Origin: Caulobacter sp. CCUG 60055
Lineage (GTDB): Bacteria; Pseudomonadota; Alphaproteobacteria; Caulobacterales; Caulobacteraceae
NCBI RefSeq assembly: GCF_022750545.1
Contig: NZ_PUIC01000001.1
Span: forward strand, 1-64,000
Reading direction: 5' to 3'
DNA: 64,000 nt
Made by a program: the position numbers and the translations under genes. The notes beneath the pieces were generated by a model that was given only the letters and a program-made list of their open reading frames with translations, was not told where the DNA came from and did not search any database. Of the stretch, positions 1-9,031 are shown piece after piece (position 1 is the first letter of the stretch; each line of letters begins with the position of its first letter).

Positions 1-1
1 G

Positions 2-82
2 GGGCTGGACGCCAAGCTGGCCAGCCTGACCTTCGAGCGCGAGACCCTGCCGGCCGGCCAGGCCGCCCCCGCCGCGCGCTGA
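2..82 (+). CDS. C-terminal end of an unidentified protein (partial)
   Basis: The window opens inside a reading frame that runs from base 2 to a TGA at 80-82 and encodes 26 residues ending in PAGQAAPAAR. The codons are GC-rich in third position as in neighbouring genes, and the Ala/Pro-rich tail is typical of a protein C-terminus. Too little is present to assign a family. Confidence 0.45.
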   Translation, partial: GLDAKLASLTFERETLPAGQAAPAAR

Positions 83-147
83 CCTGACGAACCCGTCCCG
101 GCCGCGAACTACGCCGGGACGGCCCTTCGGGAAGGCTTCGTTCGGGG

Positions 148-165
148 CCTGTGAAAAGACACAGG
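148..165. promoter_or_regulatory. lux-box-like palindrome upstream of the FkbM methyltransferase gene
   Basis: CCTGTGAAAAGACACAGG is a perfect 6+6 dyad around a 6-base spacer, with the CT-N12-AG layout known for lux/las boxes. It is one of four CTGTG-N6-CACAG elements in the window (also 12759-12776, 30018-30035, 31874-31891). It ends 45 bases before the ATG at 211. It also covers the in-frame GTG at 151, which therefore is unlikely to be the true start. Operator function is inference. Confidence 0.55.
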
Positions 166-210
166 TGCTTCGGCCGGCGGGGAAGGTCATGTGCGCTACG
201 CCCGTCATGG

Positions 211-1131
211 ATGAACCGGCCCGTGCGCTCAACAGCCTTTGCTAAACCGTTCGCGCGCTTGTGGTCGGCCGGCCAGACGGAGGCGGCGGCGCCCTCCGCG
301 CCGACGGCGCCGCTGTATGACCTCGGCGGCCTTTGTTCGCGGCCTCGCGCCAGGAACGAAGCGGCGATCCGCGCTCTTTGCTCCAGCGTCAACCTTGGCG
401 ACGGCACGGCCCTGTGCCGCGCGCTTGGGCGCTACAAGATGTTTGTCGACGTCAACGACGCCGGCCTGTCGCCGCATCTCATGCTCGACGGCTATTGGGA
501 GATGTGGCTGACCGAGGCCCTGGCGGCCACCTTGCGTCCAGGCATGGTCTTCGCCGACGTCGGCGCCAATCTCGGCTACTTCACCCTGCTGGCCGCCGAT
601 CTGGTCGGGTCGCAGGGGCGCGTGCACGCCTTCGAGCCCAATCCGCCGATCGCCGGCCGGCTGCGGCGCAGCGTTCAGGTCAACGGCTTCGCCGAGCGGG
701 TGTCGCTGCATGAATGCGGGCTGTCTGACGTCGAGGGCGGCGAGGCGTTTCTGGCCGTTCCCGAGGGCGAGCCGAAGAACGCCCATATCACTCAGGCGGA
801 CGCGCCGACCGCTGTCCGGATTCCGACGCGCCGTTTCGACCGCATCGAGGGGTTGGAGCGGGCCGACGTGGTCAAGATCGACGCCGAGGGCGCCGAGGAG
901 GCCATCTGGCGGGGCATGGAGGGCGTGCTGTCGGCGCGCCGGTCGATGACGGTATTCCTGGAGTTCGCCCCGGTCAGGTACGCCTCGCCGAGGGGGTTCC
1001 TCGACCTCATCGCCGCATTCGGCTTCTCGCTCAACCTGCTCGACCCGGAGCGGGGCGTTCGGCCGGCCGGCGTCAAGGACATCCTGGCCGCTCCGCCCCA
1101 CGAGGACCGGATGCTGGTGCTGCGCCGATGA
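211..1131 (+). CDS. FkbM-family SAM-dependent methyltransferase
   Basis: A 306-residue protein of the FkbM family, which O-methylates sugars or polyketides. The SAM-binding motif I is visible as FADVGANLGYFTLLAA, followed by an acidic FEPNP motif and the family-typical VVKIDAEGAEE. The frame extends upstream to a GTG at 151, but that codon lies inside an 18-bp palindrome, so I chose the ATG at 211 (MNRPVRS). There is no clear Shine-Dalgarno before 211, so the mRNA may be nearly leaderless. It lies at the edge of the capsule locus and converges on kpsT. Methylation of a capsular or other surface sugar is the likely role, but the substrate cannot be read from the sequence. Confidence 0.85.
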   Translation: MNRPVRSTAFAKPFARLWSAGQTEAAAPSAPTAPLYDLGGLCSRPRARNEAAIRALCSSVNLGDGTALCRALGRYKMFVDVNDAGLSPHLMLDGYWEMWLTEALAATLRPGMVFADVGANLGYFTLLAADLVGSQGRVHAFEPNPPIAGRLRRSVQVNGFAERVSLHECGLSDVEGGEAFLAVPEGEPKNAHITQADAPTAVRIPTRRFDRIEGLERADVVKIDAEGAEEAIWRGMEGVLSARRSMTVFLEFAPVRYASPRGFLDLIAAFGFSLNLLDPERGVRPAGVKDILAAPPHEDRMLVLRR

Positions 1132-1154
1132 ACCGGCGCGCGCGCCGGGCGGCC

Positions 1155-1817
1155 CTAGGCCGCGGCCCGCTGACGGGCGTGATGGACCTCGATGGCCTCG
1201 TCGACGGTGTCGTAGAAGGCGATGCGGCCGGCGTGCAGGACGGCGCCTCGTCGGCAATATTCGCGCAGGGTCTCGGCGCTGTGCGAGACCATGACCAGGG
1301 CGCCGGTGCGGCGCCGGTGGACCAGCGCCTCATGGCATCGGGCCCGGAACCGCTCGTCGCCGGCCCCGGTGACCTCGTCGACGAGATAGCAGTCGAAATC
1401 GACGGCCAGCGAGATGCCGAAGGCCAGCCGCGCGCGCATCCCGGCGGAATAGGTTTTCACCGGCTGGTGAAAGTATTCTTCGAGGCGGGCGAAATCCTCG
1501 ACAAAGTCGAGCAGCGGCTGGGCCGGCCGGCGATAGATGCGCGCGATGAAGCGGGCGTTGTCGGCGCCGGTCAGGCTGGATTGGAAGCAACTCGTATAGC
1601 CGATCGGCCAGGACACGGTTCCGGCCCGGCGGACCCGGCCGCCGCTGGGATGTTCGACGCCGGCGATCAGCCGCAGCAGGGTGGACTTGCCCGCGCCATT
1701 GGCGCCGCACACGCCAAGGGCGTCGCCGGACGGCAGGGTGAAGCTGGTCGGCTCCAGGACCTGCTTCCGGAGTTGGCGGCCGTGATAGATCTTGCTGACT
1801 TCGTCAAATTTTATCAT
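1155..1817 (-). CDS. kpsT: Capsular polysaccharide ABC exporter, ATP-binding subunit (KpsT/CtrD type)
   Basis: A 220-residue ATPase that powers export of the lipid-linked capsule polymer through the inner membrane with KpsM (8216-9031). Walker A GANGAGKST is at residues 38-46, the ABC signature appears as YSAGMRAR and Walker B as CYLVDEVTG. The short length and divergent signature fit the KpsT/Wzt group without a carbohydrate-binding C-terminal domain. The frame opens further upstream to 1871, but MIKFDEVSKIYHG at 1817 matches the usual family N-terminus. It is separated from kpsM by about 6 kb and is transcribed divergently from the adjacent glycosyltransferase. Confidence 0.9.
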   Translation of the reverse strand: MIKFDEVSKIYHGRQLRKQVLEPTSFTLPSGDALGVCGANGAGKSTLLRLIAGVEHPSGGRVRRAGTVSWPIGYTSCFQSSLTGADNARFIARIYRRPAQPLLDFVEDFARLEEYFHQPVKTYSAGMRARLAFGISLAVDFDCYLVDEVTGAGDERFRARCHEALVHRRRTGALVMVSHSAETLREYCRRGAVLHAGRIAFYDTVDEAIEVHHARQRAAA

Positions 1818-1961
1818 CGAGAAATTCCATCCGTGACGAATGAATTCTACGTTCGTGCAGAAGAATTGCAATATGAATTTGGATTTTCACTGCAATGTTG
1901 CTGAATTGTACATGAGGTATATTGTTTTCATATCCTGTCGTCTGGCGGCGGGGCGGCGGTG
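1818..1961. promoter_or_regulatory. AT-rich divergent promoter region
   Basis: This short stretch between kpsT and the GT4 gene is much richer in A/T than its surroundings. On the plus strand TTGCTG (1898-1903) and TATTGT (1920-1925) are 16 bases apart and resemble a sigma-70 promoter ending about 35 bases before the ATG at 1962. An ATTGCA/TGCAAT inverted repeat lies just upstream. These are pattern matches only. Confidence 0.4.
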
Positions 1962-3332
1962 ATGTCCGAGCGCACGGATGCGTCGAGCGTCGGACTCGAC
2001 GGTTTCAACCTCGCCCTGCCGAAGGGCACCGGCGTCGCCACCTACGCCCGCACCCTGAGCCACGCCCTGAGAGGCATGGGGCGGTCGGTCGATGTGCTCT
2101 ATGGCCTGAACGTGCCGAAACGTGCGCGGCCGGCCCTGCGCGAGACGCTGTTCTTCGCGGCGCTGGGCGAAGGGCGCACGGGCGGCGAGCCGCCGGACAA
2201 GAAGAGCCTCCTGCGCGAAGCCCTGTTGGCGCCATGGCCCCGCACCCTGTTGGAGGTGCCGATACGGGGGCAGGTGGTGACCGACGCCATGGCCGAGCGG
2301 TTGCCGGCCTATGACCGGCTGTTCACCCTGCCCAGCCTGTTCCATGTCGCCCGACGTTATTTCCGCCGCTATGGCGAGTTCATGACGGTGCGGGTTCCGC
2401 GGCCGCCGGCGATCATGCATTGGACCTATCCGCTGCCGCTGCGGCTGGCGGGCGCGCGCAACGTCTACACCCTGCACGACCTCGTTCCCTTGCGCCTGCC
2501 GTTCACCAGCCTGGACGACCGGCGCTACTACTATCGGCTGGTCCGGCGCTGCGTCGCCGAGGCCGACCACATCTGCACGGTGTCCGAGACCTCGCGGCGC
2601 GACATCCTGGCCACGCTGGGCGGCGATCCCGAGCGGATCACCAACACCTATCAGGCCGTCCGGCCGCCTGCGGACGCCGCGCCCGAGCCCAGGGTCCTGG
2701 CCAGCCGGCTGCGCGGCCTGTTCGGTCTCAAGCCCGGCCGCTACTTCCTGTTCTTCGGGGCGATCGAGCCCAAGAAGAACCTCGGCCGCCTGATCGAAGC
2801 CTATCTGGCCGCCGAACTGGCCGACCCGCTGGTGATCGCCGGGCCCCGGGCGTGGAAATCGGAGGAGGAGCTGCGGCTGCTCGGCGGCGCGCATGGCGAG
2901 AAGCTGCTGGAGCGCGGCCGCATCCGCCTGCTGGAATATGTGCCCGCCGCCCAGCTCGCCGCCCTGGTCCGCGGGGCCAAGGCGGTGCTGTTCCCGTCTC
3001 TGTACGAAGGCTTCGGCCTGCCCGCCGTCGAAGCCATGGCGCTCGGCGCGCCGGTGATGACTTCGACCGCCGGGGCCTCGCCGGAGATCGTCGGCGACGC
3101 TGCCCTGCTGGTCGACCCCTACAATGTGGGCGGCATGATCCAGGCCCTGCGCCGGCTGGATGACGACGAAGGGTTGCGGGCGGCTCTGGCCGCCGCCGGC
3201 CCGCGCCGGGCCGAGCGCTTCGGCATGGCCCCCTATCAGTCGCGGCTCGAAGCCCTGCACCGCCGCGTCCTGGACGCGCCTCGCCCCGTTCCCCGCCGTT
3301 CGCCACTGGAGCTGTCCCTTGAACCTGGCTGA
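1962..3332 (+). CDS. Glycosyltransferase family 4 (GT-B) protein
   Basis: A 456-residue retaining GT-B glycosyltransferase. The N-terminal half has a glycine-rich acceptor loop (LPKGTGVATYAR) and the C-terminal half has the GT4 hallmarks FGAIEPKKN, then PSLYEGFGLPAVEAMALGAPV with its E-x7-E nucleotide-sugar site. The central region with IMHWTYPLPLRLAGARN is nearly repeated in the minus-strand GT at 13564-14754, so the two are paralogues. The last bases overlap the start of the downstream polysaccharide-export lipoprotein, so they are co-transcribed. Probable role: addition of a sugar to capsular repeat units. A GTG lies directly before the chosen ATG. Confidence 0.88.
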   Translation: MSERTDASSVGLDGFNLALPKGTGVATYARTLSHALRGMGRSVDVLYGLNVPKRARPALRETLFFAALGEGRTGGEPPDKKSLLREALLAPWPRTLLEVPIRGQVVTDAMAERLPAYDRLFTLPSLFHVARRYFRRYGEFMTVRVPRPPAIMHWTYPLPLRLAGARNVYTLHDLVPLRLPFTSLDDRRYYYRLVRRCVAEADHICTVSETSRRDILATLGGDPERITNTYQAVRPPADAAPEPRVLASRLRGLFGLKPGRYFLFFGAIEPKKNLGRLIEAYLAAELADPLVIAGPRAWKSEEELRLLGGAHGEKLLERGRIRLLEYVPAAQLAALVRGAKAVLFPSLYEGFGLPAVEAMALGAPVMTSTAGASPEIVGDAALLVDPYNVGGMIQALRRLDDDEGLRAALAAAGPRRAERFGMAPYQSRLEALHRRVLDAPRPVPRRSPLELSLEPG

Positions 3333-4494
3333 GTCCTCCTATCGCCTGCAACGCTTTCAACGCCTGCGTCCGGCGGCCTGCGTCCTGGCCCTGGCGGCGC
3401 TGGGCGGCTGCGCCGCCTTGCCGTCCAGCGGCCCGACCGCCGCCGCCGTGACCGCGGCCGGGCGCGGCGCGCCTGGCGTTCCGGGCTTCCAGATCGTCGA
3501 ACTGACGCCGGAGGCCGTCGCGCGCCTGCAGGTCGCGAGCGCCCCGGCCGCCGGGCTGTCCAGCCTGCCCAAGGCCGCGGCCGGCGCCGACGTCATCTTG
3601 CCGGGCGATACGCTGCAGGTGTCGATCTTCGAGGTCGGAGCGTCGCTGTTCTCGACGCGCCCGAGCCTGGCGTTCGAAGGGGCGGGCGCGCCCTCGGCGG
3701 CGGGGGCGTCGTTGCCGCCGGTCGCGGTCGGCCGCGACGGCGGGGTCAGCCTGCCCTATGTCGGCCGGATCGTGGCGGCGGGGCTGACGCCGGACGCGGT
3801 CGCGGCCAGGATCCAGGCCGCCCTGGTCGGCAAGTCCCAGGCGCCGCAGGTGATGGTGACGGTGCGGGAGAAGCTGTCCGCCGCCGTGGTCATGGGCGAC
3901 GTCAGGAAGCCCGGGCGGGTGCCCCTGACCGTCGCCGGCGAGCGGGTCCTCGACGCCGTCGCCCTGGCGGGCGGGACGTTGAACCCGGCGCAGGACGAAT
4001 GGGTGCACGTTCGGCGCGGCGGCGCGGAGGCGACGGCGTCGCTGGCGTCGCTCAGCGCCGGCTCGGACGACGACATCGTCCTGTCGCCCGACGACCGGGT
4101 CGAGCTGATCTATCGGCCGCGGACGTTCTCGGTGTTCGGCGCGGCAGGCAAGGTGTCGGAGTACCCGTTCCAGAGCCCGCGCCTCAGCCTGGCGGAGGCC
4201 GTGGCGCGCGCCGGCGGCCCGGCCGAGCAGCAGGCCGACCCCTCGGCGGTGTTCGTGTTCCGCTACGACCGCGTCGGTCCCGGTTTCGCGCCGGCCGCCG
4301 ACGCCCGGCCGGTGGCCTATCGCCTCGACCTCACCCAGGCGCGCAGCTATTTCGTGGCCCAGTCCTTCGAGATGGCGCCGCGCGACGTGGTCTACGTGGC
4401 CAACGCCCAGTCGAACCAGCCGGCCAAGCTGCTGCAGATCCTCAACCTGTTCTTCCAGCCGTTCTATACGGTCAAGGTCTTGAGCCAGAACTGA
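3319..4494 (+). CDS. Outer-membrane polysaccharide export lipoprotein (KpsD/Wza, OPX family)
   Basis: A 391-residue OPX protein that forms the outer-membrane exit for capsule. The frame is open from 3160, but a TTG at 3319 preceded by GGAG (3308-3311) starts a clean lipoprotein signal ending in the lipobox LGGC, so 3319 is the better start. It overlaps the upstream GT gene by 14 bases. The Poly_export domain begins near ADVILPGDTLQVSIFEVG, and SLBB-like segments follow at VVMGDVRKPGRVPLT and FSVFGAAGKVSEYPF. The C-terminus is an amphipathic segment that could contact the outer membrane. Its 3' end overlaps the convergent TPR-glycosyltransferase gene by 23 bases. Confidence 0.88.
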   Translation: MNLAESSYRLQRFQRLRPAACVLALAALGGCAALPSSGPTAAAVTAAGRGAPGVPGFQIVELTPEAVARLQVASAPAAGLSSLPKAAAGADVILPGDTLQVSIFEVGASLFSTRPSLAFEGAGAPSAAGASLPPVAVGRDGGVSLPYVGRIVAAGLTPDAVAARIQAALVGKSQAPQVMVTVREKLSAAVVMGDVRKPGRVPLTVAGERVLDAVALAGGTLNPAQDEWVHVRRGGAEATASLASLSAGSDDDIVLSPDDRVELIYRPRTFSVFGAAGKVSEYPFQSPRLSLAEAVARAGGPAEQQADPSAVFVFRYDRVGPGFAPAADARPVAYRLDLTQARSYFVAQSFEMAPRDVVYVANAQSNQPAKLLQILNLFFQPFYTVKVLSQN

Positions 4495-7006
4495 CCAGCC
4501 GCTCCGGGGTCGTTCGCGCCGGCGCGATCAGCGGCGCGAAGGTTCCGACGGGCTCGCGGTTGAAGGCGAGGCCGTCGAGGTCGCCGAGGGTCACCGCTTC
4601 GAGGAAGTCGGCGCGGGCGGCGGCGTCCTCCCGGCCGCACAGGAAGAACCCGGCCAGCCCGACGGCGATGGTCCGCATGTCGAGCCCCGCCGCGCCGTCG
4701 GCGAGGTCCTCGACGTCGTCGGAGGTCAGATGCGCGTGCAGGACCGGCTGGTCGTCGACCGCCGCCGGCGCGTCGATCGTCACCCACTTGAACTCGCCCG
4801 GGCCCAGGCGTCCCTCGACCACGGCGCCGGCGACCTCGAGCCGGTAGCGGCCGCTGCGTCCGGGCAGGCCGCGCAGCCGCCAGTAGGCGCGCAAGGGCGG
4901 ATGGCGGGCCGGCAGTCCGATTTCCAGCAGGCCGCCCTGCGGCTTGGTCCAGCAACCCCAGTCCTCCGGTCCCCACCAGCCGTCGCCGACCCGGAAGCTT
5001 TCGGCCGAGCGCAGACCGGGCCAGAGCTTCGTCTCGACGTTGCGGACCATCGGGAAATAGGCGCCGAGCCGGGCCGCGGGCGGGAGGGGCGGGGCGGCGA
5101 TGGCCGGCGAGGCGGCCCACCGCCGGGCATGGCCGGCGATCTGGCCGGCGATGTCGCGCCAGGCGCGGGGGGTGAAGCCGTCGGCGATCCTGCGTTCGCA
5201 GGCGGCCCGATGGTCGTGGTCGAAGATCAGGCCCTCGAGGGCCTCGGCCAGCCGGGACGGCGACCCGGCCTCGAAATAGACCGCGAACTCGCCGCCGGCC
5301 TCGGGCAGGGACGAGGCGTCGGAGATCACCGGGACCTTGCCGTGGCAGAGGGATTCGGTGACCGGCAGCCCCCAGCCCTCGTAGAGGCTGGGATAGAGCG
5401 TGAACAGGCAGTCGCGGTAGAGCCGGCCCAGTTCCGCGTCCGAAAGGCCCGACAGCATGACCACGTGGTCGCGCAGCGCGGCGTTGGCGGCCAGGCGGGC
5501 GTGGACGGCGTCGTTCAGCCAGCCCTGGGCCCCGACGCAGACCAGCCTGGGGACCCGCCTTGGGCCGTGCGCCTTGAGCAGCCGGGTCCAGGCGTCGAAC
5601 GCGCAGACATGGTCCTTGCGCGATTCGATCGTCGAGACGAACAGCACGAACGGCGAGCGGCCCAGCCCCCAGCGCTCCGGGCCGGCCGACGCGGCGGCGG
5701 TCGCCGGCGTCCTGCGCGGTTCGGCGTCGAGACGGACCACGGCGATCTTCTCGTCGTCGACAGGGTGGTCGAGGAAGTCGGCGACGATCTTCAGGTCGCG
5801 GCGGGTGGCCTCGGAGTTCACCAGGAAGAAGTCGGCGTGCTCGAAGACCCCGATCGTCCAGGAGACGAAGTCCTGGGTCAGCTCGCGGGTGCAATGCTCC
5901 GGGGCCATCACCGGGATCAGGTCGTGCACGAACGGCGTGTAGCGGATGCCGAAGCGCCGCTTGGCTTGGCGGACCATCAGGAAATAGTTCCGCAGCCACC
6001 AGGAGGTGCCGAGATTGATGAGGAACGCGCCGGGCGGGAACGCCATCGGCTCGGCCAGGTCGAGCGCCAGCCGAAGCCGGGCCAGGCCGGCGAGCCAGTC
6101 CGGCGCGGCGCGGTCGCCGTCCGCAAGGCTGAGGCGGCACAGGCGCAGAAACAGGCTCGGGGCGATCTCCAGCCAGTCGTCGCGACGGTCCAGGAAGCAG
6201 CAGATCTTGACGGCGCGGCCGGCGCGCTCCTCCAGCGCGGCCGAGATGGTTTCGATCTGCACGCGCTGGATGCCGGTCGGCAGGCGGGCGTTCTGGAAAT
6301 AGGCGATCAGGTCCGAGACGTCGAAGACCAGCGCCGGGTCGAGCGGATCGGCGGGGGCTTCGCGCTCGGCGGCCAGGCGTTCGATTTCGGAGAGGACGGC
6401 GTCGGCGGCGGCGAGCCGTTGGCGCGCGGCGGGCTCCAGCGGATCGCCGTCGTCGCGCAGCACCGCGACCAGCCGCCGGATGTCGGCCTGGATGCGCCGG
6501 GCCGCGACGGCCGCTTCGACTTCGGCGTCCGTTTCGGTCTCGACCGCGCCGACGGCCTCGGCGAGCAGGCGCAGGTCGGTCTCGCCGGAGCGGGCCGCCA
6601 ATTGGCGCAGCTCGTCTGACGCGTCGCCGTGACCCGGTTGCAACTGCAAGGCCCGCAGATAGCTGCGGCCGGCGCCGGCCCGGTTTCCCTGAAGCTTTCG
6701 CAGGTGGCCGAGGTGGAGGTGCGGTTCCGCCGAGGCGGGGTCGAGCTCCTCGGCGCGCCGATAGGCCAGTTCCGCCTCGGTGAAGGCGCCGCTTTCCTTG
6801 AGCGCGTGGCCGAGCTGGATCCAGATGTGGACGAGGCCCGGATCGAGGGCGAGCGCCTGCCGATAGCAGACCGCCGCCGCCGCCCAGGCCCGGTCGTCGC
6901 GGGCGCGGTCGCCCTCGGTCAGATGGCGGCGCACGACGCCGGTCACCGGCACGCCGGCCGAACGTCGCAGCTTGAGCGGCGGGAACAGGGGCGGGCGTTC
7001 GCTCAT
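4472..7006 (-). CDS. TPR-glycosyltransferase family 4 fusion with C-terminal beta-rich domain
   Basis: An 844-residue multidomain protein. An N-terminal block of about 100 residues carries TPR-type repeats (YRQALALDPG, YRRAEELDPASAEPHLHLG, YLRALQLQPGH). The middle is a GT4 enzyme with PTGIQRVQ near its start, TPFVHDLIP, FVSTIESRKDH and PSLYEGWGLPVTESL. The last 150 residues (around FRVGDGWWGPEDWG) look like an all-beta accessory domain. The ATG at 7006 overlaps the stop of the KpsE-like gene in an ATGA junction, so it is the promoter-distal gene of the kpsC-kpsS-GT-kpsM-kpsE operon. Likely builds the capsule backbone; the sugar donor is unknown. Confidence 0.85.
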   Translation of the reverse strand: MSERPPLFPPLKLRRSAGVPVTGVVRRHLTEGDRARDDRAWAAAAVCYRQALALDPGLVHIWIQLGHALKESGAFTEAELAYRRAEELDPASAEPHLHLGHLRKLQGNRAGAGRSYLRALQLQPGHGDASDELRQLAARSGETDLRLLAEAVGAVETETDAEVEAAVAARRIQADIRRLVAVLRDDGDPLEPAARQRLAAADAVLSEIERLAAEREAPADPLDPALVFDVSDLIAYFQNARLPTGIQRVQIETISAALEERAGRAVKICCFLDRRDDWLEIAPSLFLRLCRLSLADGDRAAPDWLAGLARLRLALDLAEPMAFPPGAFLINLGTSWWLRNYFLMVRQAKRRFGIRYTPFVHDLIPVMAPEHCTRELTQDFVSWTIGVFEHADFFLVNSEATRRDLKIVADFLDHPVDDEKIAVVRLDAEPRRTPATAAASAGPERWGLGRSPFVLFVSTIESRKDHVCAFDAWTRLLKAHGPRRVPRLVCVGAQGWLNDAVHARLAANAALRDHVVMLSGLSDAELGRLYRDCLFTLYPSLYEGWGLPVTESLCHGKVPVISDASSLPEAGGEFAVYFEAGSPSRLAEALEGLIFDHDHRAACERRIADGFTPRAWRDIAGQIAGHARRWAASPAIAAPPLPPAARLGAYFPMVRNVETKLWPGLRSAESFRVGDGWWGPEDWGCWTKPQGGLLEIGLPARHPPLRAYWRLRGLPGRSGRYRLEVAGAVVEGRLGPGEFKWVTIDAPAAVDDQPVLHAHLTSDDVEDLADGAAGLDMRTIAVGLAGFFLCGREDAAARADFLEAVTLGDLDGLAFNREPVGTFAPLIAPARTTPERLVSSGSRP

Positions 7007-8184
7007 GAGGCGTGCTCGCGGACGCCGGCCAGGATCAGCCAGCCGATGGCGTAGGCCAGGGCCAGGGCGAAGAACACCGTGGCGACGATCTTGAGGCGCT
7101 GGGGATAGAGGGCCTTGACCGGCAGGTTGGGTTCGACCACCCGCACCACGAACAGCTGCTGTTTGAGGGCCTCGGTGCGCGCCTGCTCCAGCCCGACGAC
7201 GGCGGCCTCGTAGCGTTTGGCGGCGAGCTGCTGGCGGGTGCGCAGGCCCTCGAAGGCGCCGAGGTCGCCGGCGATCGCCCCGCGCGCGCCGGCCATGCGC
7301 GACTGGGCCGCCCCGACCTGGGCCTCCAGCGCCTTGACCTGCGCGGCCAGGGCCACGCGCTGGGGACTGTCGGGGGCGACCGAGGCGCTCATGCTCGACA
7401 GCTGGGCGCGGGCCTGGGCGAGCTGTTGCTGCAGGCTGGCGGTCAGGCCGATCTGCGCCGCGCCGTTGCGCTCGGGGTCGAGGTCGCGGCGGTCCTGGCG
7501 GAAATCGGTCAGCGTGCCCTGGGCCCTGGCCATGCCCGCCTCGGCCTCGCGCAGCTGGGCCTTGGCCACGCCCAGGGTGTTCTCCAGGGCGCGCTGGTTG
7601 AAGGTGTTGACCCGGGCCTCGCCCAGCTCCAGCAGCTTGGCGGCCATGTCGCGGGCGTCCTGCGGCCGGAAGGCCCGCACGCTGAGCGCGGCGATGCCGG
7701 TGTCGCTGCCGATCGTCACCTTGACCTGACGGCGATAGTATTTGAGCACGCTCTCGGGCGGCGGCCGGTCGCCGTGCAGGCGGCTGACGAGGTCGATCTC
7801 CGGGCGCTGGTAGACGGCGGTCAGGTCCATCGACCGGCCAAGGGCCGCCACGGCGTCGTGCGAGATCAGGTAGTCGGCGACGCTGCGGGTCTCCGACAGG
7901 TCCGAAGACGGCGCGCTGAGGCCCAGGGCCTGGCCCAGGCCGGAGACGCCGCCGCCGCCGGGGGCGTTGGTCTTGATGATGAAATGGGCTTCCGACTGGT
8001 ACTGGTCGGTGGCGAACAGGCCATAATAGGCTCCGGTCAGGGCGGTGGGCAGGACCACCGCCAGCAGGAAGGGTCGCCACGGCGCCAGCCACCTCCGCCA
8101 GGCCGGCGGTGCGGCGGCCTGGTCGCGGCCGGCCGGGGCCTTTTCGAGCGCGGGCGTCTCGACGGGAAGGAAGCCGTCCATCAT
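7003..8184 (-). CDS. kpsE: Capsule export inner-membrane protein, KpsE/CtrB type
   Basis: A 393-residue polysaccharide co-polymerase-like protein that bridges the ABC exporter to the OPX channel across the periplasm. Transmembrane segments are visible near residues 36-56 (FLLAVVLPTALTGAYYGLF) and near the C-terminus (IVATVFFALALAYAIGWLIL). The region between is rich in Ala, Gln and Glu heptads and is predicted coiled coil. A Shine-Dalgarno (GGAGAT) precedes the double ATG at 8184. It sits directly after kpsM and overlaps the next gene, as expected for an export operon. Confidence 0.88.
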   Translation of the reverse strand: MMDGFLPVETPALEKAPAGRDQAAAPPAWRRWLAPWRPFLLAVVLPTALTGAYYGLFATDQYQSEAHFIIKTNAPGGGGVSGLGQALGLSAPSSDLSETRSVADYLISHDAVAALGRSMDLTAVYQRPEIDLVSRLHGDRPPPESVLKYYRRQVKVTIGSDTGIAALSVRAFRPQDARDMAAKLLELGEARVNTFNQRALENTLGVAKAQLREAEAGMARAQGTLTDFRQDRRDLDPERNGAAQIGLTASLQQQLAQARAQLSSMSASVAPDSPQRVALAAQVKALEAQVGAAQSRMAGARGAIAGDLGAFEGLRTRQQLAAKRYEAAVVGLEQARTEALKQQLFVVRVVEPNLPVKALYPQRLKIVATVFFALALAYAIGWLILAGVREHAS

Positions 8185-8215
8185 CGCATCTCCAGTCGGG
8201 CGGAACCGGTCATCG

Positions 8216-9031
8216 TCAGCTCAGGTGCACGTGGCGGCGCACGATGCGCAGCGACAACAGGCCGGCGAAGGTCAGGATCAGGCACCAGCCGGCGATGTAG
8301 AGCGGGTCGAAATAGGGGCTCTCGACGCTCTCGAACTGGCCGGTGCGCAGCATTTCGAACATCTGGGTCATCGGCGACCAGGCCAGCCAGCCGCGATAGG
8401 GCTCGGGTATCCACTTGAGCATGAAGAAGGCGCCCGACAGCGGCATCAGGATGTAGGTCACGGGGTGCACGAACTTGGCGACGGCCTTGCTGACATAGGT
8501 GGCCGCGCAGACCGGCATCGACACCGCGAACGAGAACCATCCCATGGCGGCGATCGCCCCCAGCATGGTCAGCGGCCGCGCCGGCGGCTCGGCCATGCCG
8601 GCGGCCCAGGCCCCGGCCAACAGGACGCACAGGGTCGCCGTGGACGCCGCGCATTCGAGCAGGGCCCGCGCCAGCAGCATGTCGAAGATGGTGACCGTGC
8701 GGTGGTAGAGCAGCGGCTGGTTGGCCTCCAGCGTCGATTCCGCCCGGCTGATGATCGAGCGGAAGATGATGAACACGCAATAGCCCGTCAGGGTGAAGGG
8801 GACGGGGTTGATCTCGCCGTGGCTGCGCTGGCCGAAGTGGATGAGGGTCACCGAACCGGCCAGCAGCATCGGTTCGACGATCATCCACAGATAGCCGATG
8901 TTCTCGCGGCCGTAGCGGGTGTGCAGCTCCCGCATGATCAGCGCGCCGACGACGTGACGCTGGACGTCGAGGCCCCTGAACAGGGCGGTCCACCCGTCCT
9001 GGCCGGCCGGCCGGCGATCGAGCAGGCTCAT
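8216..9031 (-). CDS. kpsM: Capsular polysaccharide ABC exporter, permease subunit (KpsM/CtrC type)
   Basis: A 271-residue ABC-2 permease. The N-terminal MRELHTRYGRENIGYLWMIVEP motif just before the first membrane helix is typical of KpsM/Wzm proteins. About six hydrophobic segments follow. It partners the ATPase at 1155-1817. The start overlaps the stop of the upstream glycosyltransferase (ATGA), showing translational coupling. Confidence 0.92.
   Translation of the reverse strand: MSLLDRRPAGQDGWTALFRGLDVQRHVVGALIMRELHTRYGRENIGYLWMIVEPMLLAGSVTLIHFGQRSHGEINPVPFTLTGYCVFIIFRSIISRAESTLEANQPLLYHRTVTIFDMLLARALLECAASTATLCVLLAGAWAAGMAEPPARPLTMLGAIAAMGWFSFAVSMPVCAATYVSKAVAKFVHPVTYILMPLSGAFFMLKWIPEPYRGWLAWSPMTQMFEMLRTGQFESVESPYFDPLYIAGWCLILTFAGLLSLRIVRRHVHLS

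Noticed and set aside
229-1257. Long minus-strand frame opposite the FkbM gene
   Set aside because: Arg/His/Gly-rich composition with no motif; a shadow of GC-rich coding sequence on the other strand.
1887-3260. 457-residue minus-strand frame opposite the GT4 gene
   Set aside because: Gln/Gly/Arg-rich shadow without domain signatures; the plus strand encodes clear GT4 motifs.
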